Of a DNA stretch of 64,000 nucleotides, positions 35,105 to 42,055 are shown piece by piece; within the stretch, counting starts at the first letter, position 1, and each line of letters opens with the position of its first letter. The stretch spans positions 1-64,000 of the forward strand of contig NZ_JAFCJS010000013.1 in NCBI RefSeq assembly GCF_018130825.1. The letters are read 5' to 3'. Source of the stretch: Bradyrhizobium liaoningense. Lineage in GTDB: Bacteria; Pseudomonadota; Alphaproteobacteria; Rhizobiales; Xanthobacteraceae. A model generated the notes under the pieces. The model saw only the letters and a program-made list of their open reading frames with translations. It searched no databases and was not told the origin of the DNA. A program made the position numbers and the translations under genes.

Positions 35105-35436
35105 GTCTGCGGTGGCGCACGTCTCAGCCTGAATGTTCGCTTCCGGCCGATCTGCGAAGTCGCAGCATGGGTCATTGTGGTCCGCTTGGCAGGGCGGAGC
35201 GGACTTGCTCCGTCTGAGGTCTCCGCGTTTCCTCCAACGGCCGCGGCGGAGCAGCTCGTCGCGTAGATGATCCCGGCGCAATCGGCATTCGCGCCGGGAC
35301 TGTGAATCGAACGCCATACCCATAGCGTCGGCTTGCGAGCCCAAACCGGAAGTCGCCCGGCATGGCCGTCATCGACGGCTTGTGACGCTCAGCAGAAGTC
35401 GCTACTGGGCACACGCGCAGTCCGGCGTCGCTGCTG
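35105..35436. other. Gene-free stretch with degenerate dispersed repeats
   Basis: No convincing gene. The part near 35130-35190 and the part near 35308-35395 read like decayed copies of the dispersed rhizobial repeat that is often mis-called as short proteins; the second resembles 23190-23275. The FixK-like box of the next gene follows. Confidence 0.45.
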
Positions 35437-35450
35437 TTGATCTAAGTCAA
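35437..35450. promoter_or_regulatory. FixK/FNR-type box upstream of the HD gene
   Basis: TTGATCTAAGTCAA matches the TTGA-N6-TCAA consensus exactly. It lies 103-116 bp before the HD-domain ATG on the same side, a plausible activating position for FixK2 or another CRP/FNR regulator under low oxygen. Confidence 0.6.
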
Positions 35451-35552
35451 TGATCACCCATCCTTTGGCTTCACACCACTACGGTCGTCCTCTCCCTCCC
35501 GATCCTGCAGAAGGCCTCCTGAAGGTTCGGCGACCAAAGTGAGAGATTGCTC

Positions 35553-36410
35553 ATGATAACGATCCCAGAACTGACGTCCCAGGCGCTCGGTGCGTTCCTG
35601 ATCTCGGAGACAAGCGGTCGCTTCGGCTCGTCCCACGCCAACTTGCCGGAATTGCTCCCCTATGCAGCAAAGCTGGCCCTGGAATGTATTGGTAACAGCG
35701 ATGCACTCTACCACAACGTCGAGCACACCTTGTTGGTCACGCTGGTGGGGCACGACATCCTGATCGGGCGCTCCCTTCTTAGGCCAACGACGGCTAGCGA
35801 CTATGCTCACTTCATCCTGGCGTGCCTGCTTCACGACATTGGCTACGTTCGGGGAATAGTTCACGGAGACGAGGACGGTACCTATGTGGTTGATGGTACC
35901 GGCCGAACGGTTAAGTTACCGATCGGCTCCTCCGATGCAGCGCTTGCGCCCTATCATGTCGACCGCTCAAAATTATTCGCCGTGGAGCGTCTTGACGCAG
36001 TTGACGAAATTGACGCCGCTCGCGTTGCCCAAGCCATCGAATACACTCGTTTTCCTTATGCAGAGGCATCAGCGAACGAACTCAAGGATGATCTTGATGA
36101 AGAGGAAGGTTTGTTGCTTCGCGCCGCCGACCTGATCGGACAGCTCGGCGATCCGAACTACATGAGGAAATCAAATGCGCTGTTCTACGAGTTCGAGGAG
36201 ATAGGACTCAACAAATCGCTCGGATACGCCACGCCCGCGGACGTGGTGTACAAATATCCTCAGTTCTACTGGACCAAGGTCGCACCGCACATCCAAACTG
36301 CCATTCGCTATTTGAATGTAACCTCGAGCGGAAGACAATGGATCAGCAGTCTCTATGGCAATGTCCTTCGCGCTGAGCGAGAGGTCGGACTTTCTGGTCC
36401 GGAGCTATAG
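35553..36410 (+). CDS. HD-domain metal-dependent phosphohydrolase-like protein
   Basis: 285 residues. HD-fold motifs: YHNVEHTLLVTLVGHDIL (first His), LACLLHDIGY (His-Asp pair), and later an acidic helix (NELKDDLDEEE) and LLRAADLIGQLGDPNYM, where the distal Asp of HD domains is expected. It likely hydrolyses a phosphate ester or nucleotide; the ligand is unknown. The ATG at 35553 has GAGAG upstream. It is bracketed by FixK/FNR-like boxes at 35437 and 36435. Soluble, no membrane segment. Confidence 0.82.
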   Translation: MITIPELTSQALGAFLISETSGRFGSSHANLPELLPYAAKLALECIGNSDALYHNVEHTLLVTLVGHDILIGRSLLRPTTASDYAHFILACLLHDIGYVRGIVHGDEDGTYVVDGTGRTVKLPIGSSDAALAPYHVDRSKLFAVERLDAVDEIDAARVAQAIEYTRFPYAEASANELKDDLDEEEGLLLRAADLIGQLGDPNYMRKSNALFYEFEEIGLNKSLGYATPADVVYKYPQFYWTKVAPHIQTAIRYLNVTSSGRQWISSLYGNVLRAEREVGLSGPEL

Positions 36411-36434
36411 GCGTTCCAATACTGTGATTTCGGG

Positions 36435-36448
36435 TTGATCCCGATCAA
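36435..36448. promoter_or_regulatory. FixK/FNR-type box in a convergent gap
   Basis: TTGATCCCGATCAA is a perfect palindrome of the TTGAT-N4-ATCAA type. It sits 25 bp after the HD stop and before the 3' end of the convergent Cys-rich gene, so no annotated gene starts from it. Confidence 0.5.
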
Positions 36449-36571
36449 TTCTCCGACGCTCAGAACTGACGATAGCTGACATGGCCGGTGGCTCCGTCCC
36501 GATGGAATCGGAACGGAGACACTCCTTCTTCGAGCGAACCGGAATGCACGTCGCTCGAAAATGCTTTCGCG

Positions 36572-37132
36572 CTAGCGCTTCGATCGCTTGAGCTCGGCGA
36601 CCTGAAACTTGTTGCCGGCGGAGAGGCTGCTGCAGACCCAGTAGGCTCTGTTCCGATAGTCGCCCAGGAACACCCTGGTCTCGACGCAATCCACGTAGCT
36701 CTTGTGAGTGATGGTGTCCGTGCAGGTCGGCGAGAAAGGTGCATTGGCTTGTCCGCCGCCCGACTCGCTGCACCCGACCCAGGGATCCTTGCCGTGTCTG
36801 AAGCTTGTTTGACAGCCACCGTTGCAACTGCTGGCGACTTTCTCCAGCGCGGCAAGCCTCGCCAATGGTGAACCCGGCGCCGGCGCTGGCGTTCGGCCGG
36901 TTGACGGTTCACCGGTTGCCGATCGGATGCGGCGGGTTGACGAGGTCGAGCGAGATGCCCCGGTGTTGACCGCCTGTTTCGGCCTTGCCGCCTGCTTCGG
37001 CGCTTCGACCGTGACGGAGGGGACCTGGGTGGCGGGGCTTGTGGCCGTTTGCGACACGGCCGGGCCGCACAGCAAGACCATTGACAAGAAAGCGAAGGCT
37101 GAAGGCGCGACAAATCCTGGCGACAATCTCAT
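36572..37132 (-). CDS. Secreted Cys-rich protein of unknown function
   Basis: 186 residues. A signal peptide ends near residue 28 (GPAVSQT). A Thr/Pro/Ala-rich linker (about 30-90) is followed by a compact domain with five or more Cys (SSCNGGCQTS, WVGCSE, PTCTDT, YVDCVETR, YWVCSSL) suited to disulfides. It is predicted periplasmic or outer-surface. I do not recognise the family. Confidence 0.7.
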   Translation of the reverse strand: MRLSPGFVAPSAFAFLSMVLLCGPAVSQTATSPATQVPSVTVEAPKQAARPKQAVNTGASRSTSSTRRIRSATGEPSTGRTPAPAPGSPLARLAALEKVASSCNGGCQTSFRHGKDPWVGCSESGGGQANAPFSPTCTDTITHKSYVDCVETRVFLGDYRNRAYWVCSSLSAGNKFQVAELKRSKR

Positions 37133-37437
37133 GATATGTCCTTTCGCGGACGGACAATCCGTCCCAATCAGGCACGCCGCAAAATGCTAGCCGAAACTTC
37201 CGAACCTGACTACCGGGGGTTGAAACGATTTCTGCGGATGACTGCCATGCACATGGTGACGGAGGAGAATGCGAACTACACGCTCCAGGCGGCTGCCATG
37301 TCAGCTCCATGTCAGCTCCTGGCCCCTCCGCGACATCCACCGATGTCCGCTATCGCGCCGTGATCGGCCGAGAAGCGGACAGCGGGAGCGCCGGAGCGGA
37401 ACGCTCCGATCCGACGAGGATGCGGTTTTAGTGGTGT
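37133..37437. other. Gene-free stretch
   Basis: About 300 bp between two minus-strand genes. It should hold the promoter of the Cys-rich gene. The segment near 37310-37395 (CATCCACCGATGTCCGCTAT, later GGCCGAGAAGCGGACAGCGG) looks like degenerate dispersed repeat. Nothing else is visible. Confidence 0.4.
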
Positions 37438-37644
37438 CTACTCCTCGTCGTCGTCCTCGTCTTCGTCGTCTTCATCCTCGTCCTCTTCCACCTGCACCAG
37501 CGCGGCCAGCGGCAGCGTCTCGCGGAAGAGATCGCCTTCCATGCCCATCCAGAGGCAGAGCGCCTCGTCCGCCTTCACCTCCGCAACCGTCAGCGGCTGG
37601 CCGCCGGATTTCAGCATCACGACATCGCCGGCTTTCAAGTCCAT
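37438..37644 (-). CDS. YodC-like DUF2158 small protein
   Basis: 68 residues. The N-terminal half matches YodC/DUF2158 (KAGDVVMLKSGGQPLTV), then LCLWMGMEGDLFRETLP. It ends in a run of about 18 Glu and Asp residues. Function unknown; a small SH3-like fold is expected for the family. It lies alone between the accessory stretch and the HAD/hemF pair. Confidence 0.85.
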   Translation of the reverse strand: MDLKAGDVVMLKSGGQPLTVAEVKADEALCLWMGMEGDLFRETLPLAALVQVEEDEDEDDEDEDDDEE

Positions 37645-37933
37645 GGATTGTCCTTTCGGGTTGATCGACCCGGCGGAGGCTAGCAGGCGGTCATGACACG
37701 GGGAAAACGGCGGAGCGGGGCGATGGCTTGCGTCGGCCTATGCGCGAACCGCGCGAATGCGGGGAGACGGCTCACGCGGGAAACGTCTTCACCGGACGCA
37801 TCCCCGACGATGGCATTATGCCCCTGTTTTGCCCGACGGGTCAAACGCGTTTCGTAAAATCCGTAAGCTTTTGATTCTGCAGCAGCCGGCTACTGTGCAT
37901 GGGGTTGTTTTCGCAATTTTTGTTTGCGCCCCG
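37645..37933. other. Intergenic region without a gene
   Basis: 289 bp between the HAD stop and the YodC-like start. The segment 37808-37925 (TTATGCCCCTGTTTTGCCC, then TGTGCATGGGGTTGTTTTCG) has the look of a dispersed Bradyrhizobium intergenic repeat, judged from memory only. The YodC-like promoter must lie here. Confidence 0.35.
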
Positions 37934-38674
37934 TTACGGCTGGTCCGGCACCAGTTCGGTCAGCGAGCGGATGATGCGGTCGGGCTTGACGGTCGAGCCC
38001 TCGGGCAGGCCCTCGCCGTGCACGTCCATCCAGATCGCATAGATGCCGAGGCGCTGCGGCGTCACGACCTCCCATTCCAGATTGTCGCCGATCATCCAGG
38101 TGTCCTTGGCGGTGACGCCGAGCGCGTCCATCGCGTGCAGATAGGCGCGCTCCTCGGGCTTGCCGAAGCCGTGCTCGCCCTCGATCTGGATGTGGTGAAA
38201 GCGGTGTGCCAACTCGAACCGCTCGACCTTGGCGCGCTGCATGTCGGCGGCGCCGTTGGTCACCAGCGCGAGCTTGATGCCGAGCGCCTTCAGCCTGTCG
38301 ATCGCCTCATGCGCGCCGGGGAAGACGAACATCTCCTCCTCGCGATAGGCGGTGAAGCGGTCGGCGAGGCGGATGGCGAGATCGTCGGGAAGGGCGCGAT
38401 GGCCGGCCGCCGCAAGCGCGGCAAAGCCGCCCTTGACCGTCAGGTGCCGCGCCTCGGCGAGCTTCATCCGCCAGGCGGCTTCCGCATTCGCCCAGAAGTT
38501 TCGCGCGAAGGCCAGCACGGCGGTCGCGACCTGCGCCGGCGGCAGCGGCGCAAGCTCCTCGGCGAACTCGTTCGCGATCGTGTTCCAGGCGATCTCGGGC
38601 CGGCCATAGGCCGACAGGATGGTGTCGTCCATGTCGATCAGCATGGCGCGCGGCAGCGGTCTCACAGCGCTCAT
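37934..38674 (-). CDS. HAD-family hydrolase
   Basis: 246 residues. The nucleophile motif is LIDMDDTIL near residue 13; motif II is LALVTNG; the lysine region is HGFGKPEERAY; and motif IV is WMIGDNLEWEV. A helical cap lies between the first two motifs. It probably acts on a phosphorylated small molecule such as a phosphoglycolate-like substrate. The ATG overlaps the hemF stop by 4 bp, so it is coupled to hemF; a GTG two codons earlier is an alternative. Confidence 0.9.
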   Translation of the reverse strand: MSAVRPLPRAMLIDMDDTILSAYGRPEIAWNTIANEFAEELAPLPPAQVATAVLAFARNFWANAEAAWRMKLAEARHLTVKGGFAALAAAGHRALPDDLAIRLADRFTAYREEEMFVFPGAHEAIDRLKALGIKLALVTNGAADMQRAKVERFELAHRFHHIQIEGEHGFGKPEERAYLHAMDALGVTAKDTWMIGDNLEWEVVTPQRLGIYAIWMDVHGEGLPEGSTVKPDRIIRSLTELVPDQP

Positions 38675-39558
38675 GGCCACTTCACCTCCGGCGGCAGCGA
38701 CGACAGGATCGAGTCCACATTGCCGCCGGTCTTGAGCCCGAAGATGGTGCCGCGGTCGTAGAGCAGGTTGAACTCGACATAGCGGCCGCGCCGGATCAAT
38801 TGCTCCTCGCGGTCCGCAGCGGTCCAGGCGCTCGCGAAATTGCGCCTGACGATGTCAGGATAGATCTTCAGGAAGGCGCGGCCGACATCCTGGGTGAAGG
38901 CGAGGTCGGCGTCCCAGTCGCCGCTGTCGTGCCAGTCGTAGAAGATGCCGCCGATGCCGCGCGCCTCTTTCCGGTGCGGCAGGTAGAAATATTCGTCGCA
39001 CCATGTCTTGTACTTGTCGTAGTCGGCAACGCCGTTCGGCTGGTCGCAGGCTTCCTTCATCGCAGCGTGGAAGGCGATGCTGTCCGCATCCTCCTGCGTG
39101 CGCCGGCGCTCCAGCACCGGCGTCAGGTCCGCGCCCCCGCCGAACCAGGCTTTTGTCGTCACGACGAAGCGTGTGTTCATGTGCACGGCGGGGACGTGCG
39201 GATTGCGCATATGCGCGATCAGCGAGATGCCGGAGGCCCAGAATTTTGGATCCTCTGCGGCGCCGGGGATCTGCGCGCGAAACTCGGGCGCGAATTCGCC
39301 GTGCACGGTCGAGCAGTGCACGCCGACCTTCTCGAACAGCCGGCCTGACATCATCGACATCACGCCGCCGCCGCCGGCCGCGCCGGTGTGGTCGGTGCGG
39401 TGCCAGGGCGTGCGTTCGAAGCGGCCGGCCTCGCCGGGATAGAGGCTTCGCGGCGCATCATCCTCGAGGTGCTCGAAGCTCGCGCAGATGTCGTCGCGCA
39501 AGCGCTCGAACCAGGCGCGGGCGCGGCTCTTGCGGTCTTCGATCGTTGAGGCGTCCAT
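38671..39558 (-). CDS. hemF: Oxygen-dependent coproporphyrinogen III oxidase
   Basis: 295 residues. It converts coproporphyrinogen III to protoporphyrinogen IX with O2 in haem synthesis. Family motifs: HMNTRFVVTTKAWFGGGADL, TPVLERR, RGIGGIFYDW and GRYVEFNLLYDRGTIFGLKT. The open frame is 23 codons longer; the ATG at 39558 (MDASTIEDRKSRA) is preferred, since the extra part runs into the upstream palindromic repeat. Confidence 0.96.
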   Translation of the reverse strand: MDASTIEDRKSRARAWFERLRDDICASFEHLEDDAPRSLYPGEAGRFERTPWHRTDHTGAAGGGGVMSMMSGRLFEKVGVHCSTVHGEFAPEFRAQIPGAAEDPKFWASGISLIAHMRNPHVPAVHMNTRFVVTTKAWFGGGADLTPVLERRRTQEDADSIAFHAAMKEACDQPNGVADYDKYKTWCDEYFYLPHRKEARGIGGIFYDWHDSGDWDADLAFTQDVGRAFLKIYPDIVRRNFASAWTAADREEQLIRRGRYVEFNLLYDRGTIFGLKTGGNVDSILSSLPPEVKWP

Positions 39559-39578
39559 ATCCAAATCCCAAACCGGCT

Positions 39579-39673
39579 CTCGTAGGGTGAGCAAAGGCGC
39601 CCCTGCGCCGTGCCCACCACCCTTCATCGTCGCGCTCGATGGTGGGCACGCTGCGCTTTGCCCACCCTACGAG
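39579..39673. repeat. Long inverted repeat CTCGTAGGGTG...CACCCTACGAG
   Basis: Outer arms CTCGTAGGG and CCCTACGAG are exact complements. Further in, GCAAAGGCG...GTGCCCACCA pairs with TGGTGGGCAC...GCTTTGCCC. It sits between queD and hemF, both on the minus strand. Confidence 0.85.
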
Positions 39674-39686
39674 ACCGCGATCGTAA

Positions 39687-40052
39687 CTACTCTTGCGGAC
39701 CGTAATAGGTGCAGCTCTCGTTGCAACTGTCGCGGTGGATGCTGACGCGGGTCAGCTTGCCGATATGCTGTAGCCGCTCCCAGACGAAGCGCGAGAGGTT
39801 TTCCAGCGTCGGCTTGCCCAGCGCTTCGATCTTGTTGAGGTACTTGTGGTCGAGCGTGAGCCGGACATCCTCGATGGCGCGCTGGAGCAGGCCGAGATCG
39901 ACCACCATACCGGTGTCGGGGTCGGGCGTGCCGCGCACGGTCACCTCGGCGCGGAAGGAGTGGCCGTGGATCTCTTCGCTCGCTGCGCCAAAGGTCGTTC
40001 CCGACAGCGAATGCGCCGCCTCGAAGCGGAACGATTTCGTCAATTCCCACAT
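39687..40052 (-). CDS. queD: QueD-type 6-carboxytetrahydropterin synthase, catalytic Cys replaced
   Basis: 121 residues from the ATG at 40052; a TTG at 40067 is possible. PTPS/QueD fold with zinc-binding His: FRFEAAHSLSG, EEIHGHSFRAEV, then DHKYLN and a C-terminal CNESCTYYG. In the usual CxxxHGH motif the Cys position is Ser (SEEIHGH), with Glu next to it. Its place directly after queE argues for the queuosine/7-deazaguanine pathway (7,8-dihydroneopterin triphosphate to CPH4), but a PTPS-III-like folate role is an alternative given the missing Cys. Confidence 0.85.
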   Translation of the reverse strand: MWELTKSFRFEAAHSLSGTTFGAASEEIHGHSFRAEVTVRGTPDPDTGMVVDLGLLQRAIEDVRLTLDHKYLNKIEALGKPTLENLSRFVWERLQHIGKLTRVSIHRDSCNESCTYYGPQE

Positions 40053-40069
40053 CTGTTCGAAAACCAATC

Positions 40070-40702
40070 CTATCTGATGCCGAGCGATTTATGCGTCTGC
40101 ACGCTGAGCCGCCATTGCGGATGCTGCAGGCAGTAGTCGATCGCCCGTGCGGTGTTCTCGGCGACCTCGGGCCCGTCCATCGGCTGCAGCGAGAAGCGCT
40201 CGAAGGCGAGGCCTTCGAAAGTCTCGGGAGCGGCGAGGGCCTGCGGATAGACCAGCTTCAACTCGTGGCCGCGGCGCAGCACGAGCTCGCTGCCGCCCTT
40301 GGGGCTGACGCAGATCCAGTCGAGTCCTTCGGGCGCCTCGATCGTGCCGTTGGTCTCGACGCCGATCTCGAAACCTCGCGCATGGAGCGCCGCGATCAGG
40401 GCGTCGTCGACCTGGAGCAGCGGCTCGCCGCCCGTCAGCACCACATAGCGGTTGGCCGCTGAGGCCGTCCATTGTGCGGCGATGGTGTCGGCGAGGTCCG
40501 CGGCCGAGGCATAGCGGCCGCCCAGCGTGCCGTCGGTGCCGACGAAATCCGTGTCGCAGAACTTGCAGGTCGCATCCATGCGGTCGGCCTCGCGGCCGCT
40601 CCAGAGGTTGCAGCCGGCAAAGCGGCAGAACACCGACGCGCGCCCGGCATGGGCGCCTTCGCCTTGCAGGGTCAGGAAGATCTCCTTGACCGCGTAACTC
40701 AA
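40070..40702 (-). CDS. queE: 7-carboxy-7-deazaguanine synthase, radical SAM
   Basis: 210 residues. It turns CPH4 into CDG in queuosine synthesis. N-terminal EIFLTLQGEGAHAGR, then the cluster Cys arranged as C-x14-C-x2-C (CNLW...CKFCDTDF), the expanded spacing found in one QueE subgroup. VLTGGEPLLQ and VETNGT follow. It lies 10 bp after trmL and 17 bp before queD on the same strand. Confidence 0.95.
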   Translation of the reverse strand: MSYAVKEIFLTLQGEGAHAGRASVFCRFAGCNLWSGREADRMDATCKFCDTDFVGTDGTLGGRYASAADLADTIAAQWTASAANRYVVLTGGEPLLQVDDALIAALHARGFEIGVETNGTIEAPEGLDWICVSPKGGSELVLRRGHELKLVYPQALAAPETFEGLAFERFSLQPMDGPEVAENTARAIDYCLQHPQWRLSVQTHKSLGIR

Positions 40703-40712
40703 TTGTCTCTCC

Positions 40713-41180
40713 TCAATCCTGTGGACCGCTGGGGTTCCGGGTCTGCCGCAGCGCTTCGCCTGCGGCCATCGCCGCGCTCATGGCGACATTGAGCGATCGC
40801 AGCCCTGCCGCGATCGGGATCACCAGCCGCGCATCGGCGGCCTCGACCACCGCGTCGGTGACGCCGGCGCTCTCGCGTCCGAATAGCAGGATGTCCGACG
40901 TCTGGTAATGAAAATCGCGGTAGTCGGTGGCGGCCTTGGTGGTGAACAGCAGCAGGCGGTAGCCCTGGCCTGCGCGCCAGTCCTCGAATTTCGCCCAGGA
41001 GTCGTGCCTGACGATACTGACATGGTCGAGGTAATCCATTCCCGCCCGGCGGAAATGCCGGTCGGAGACCGGGAACCCCGCGGGTTCGATGATATGGGCG
41101 GCCATCCCCAGGCAGGCGCAGAGCCTGAGAATCGTGCCGGTGTTCTGGGGGATGTCGGGTTGGAAAAGCGCTATCTGCAT
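40713..41180 (-). CDS. trmL: tRNA (cytidine(34)-2'-O)-methyltransferase
   Basis: 155-residue SPOUT methyltransferase. It begins MQIALFQPDIPQNTGTILRL; the SAM-binding trefoil knot is shown by LLFGRESAGV and IPIAAGLRSLNVAMSAAMA. It modifies the wobble base of leucine tRNAs. The ATG at 41180 is chosen over an open frame 25 codons longer. First gene of a trmL-queE-queD unit, all linked to anticodon modification. Confidence 0.94.
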   Translation of the reverse strand: MQIALFQPDIPQNTGTILRLCACLGMAAHIIEPAGFPVSDRHFRRAGMDYLDHVSIVRHDSWAKFEDWRAGQGYRLLLFTTKAATDYRDFHYQTSDILLFGRESAGVTDAVVEAADARLVIPIAAGLRSLNVAMSAAMAAGEALRQTRNPSGPQD

Positions 41181-41461
41181 GGGCGGCGGCGGGTTGGTTG
41201 CGGGCGGGAAATGTCTCAATAAAACATCGCCTGCCCGGGAATTCGTGCATTGCACGCTTCCCCGCCGTTAGCGGGCTTGCGCTCGCCCGGCAAGGGTGCC
41301 AATAGAACGATTCTGGACTGCTGTTTTCGCCCTGTTTTGGTGGGGACAAGCGAAGTTCTGCCGCCGCGGGGGGCCGCGGGCGCCGGCAGCACTGTTCTGG
41401 GGACCTTTGGGGGGCTCCTGGAACGGTTCCACCGGCAGCATAAGAAGAAAGGGTTGGAATC

Positions 41462-41992
41462 GTGACGACAGCGTCTTCGGCGGACCATCCGACACGCCGT
41501 GATTTCTTATTCGTTGCAACGGGGGCAGCTGCAGCAGTAGGGGGCGCGGCCGCGCTCTGGCCCTTCATCTCTCAAATGAATCCTGATGCCTCGACCATCG
41601 CCGCCGGTGCGCCGATCGAGGTCGATCTCAGCCCGATCGCCGAGGGCCAGGACATCAAGGTGTTCTGGCGCGGCAAGCCGATCTACATCAGCCACCGCAC
41701 CAAGAAGCAGATCGACGAGGCACGCGCCGTCAACGTGGCGAGCCTGCCCGATCCGCAGTCCGACGAGGCCCGGGTCAAGTCCGGCCACGAGCAGTGGCTG
41801 GTCGTGATCGGCATCTGCACCCATCTCGGATGTATCCCGATCGCTCATGAAGGCAACTACGACGGGTTCTTCTGCCCCTGCCATGGTTCGCAATACGACT
41901 CGTCCGGCCGCATCCGCCAGGGGCCCGCGCCCGCGAACCTGCCGGTGCCGCCGTACCAGTTCGTTTCCGACACCAAAATCCAGATCGGCTGA
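41462..41992 (+). CDS. petA: Rieske iron-sulfur subunit of the cytochrome bc1 complex
   Basis: 176 residues. A Tat-type N-terminus (TRRDFLFVATGAAAAVGG) forms the single membrane anchor. Cluster ligands are in CTHLGCIP and CPCHGSQYD. It carries electrons from ubiquinol to cytochrome c1 at the positive side of the inner membrane. GTG start. It is 63 bp before the fused cytochrome b/c1 gene, the fbcFH arrangement of Bradyrhizobium. The 280 bp upstream hold no gene and should contain the promoter. Confidence 0.97.
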   Translation: MTTASSADHPTRRDFLFVATGAAAAVGGAAALWPFISQMNPDASTIAAGAPIEVDLSPIAEGQDIKVFWRGKPIYISHRTKKQIDEARAVNVASLPDPQSDEARVKSGHEQWLVVIGICTHLGCIPIAHEGNYDGFFCPCHGSQYDSSGRIRQGPAPANLPVPPYQFVSDTKIQIG

Positions 41993-42055
41993 GCTTCGGG
42001 CCTTCGTCCGAAGCTTCGCGCCGTCTCGTCGTAGTTATTTCCTCAGGATCGCATC

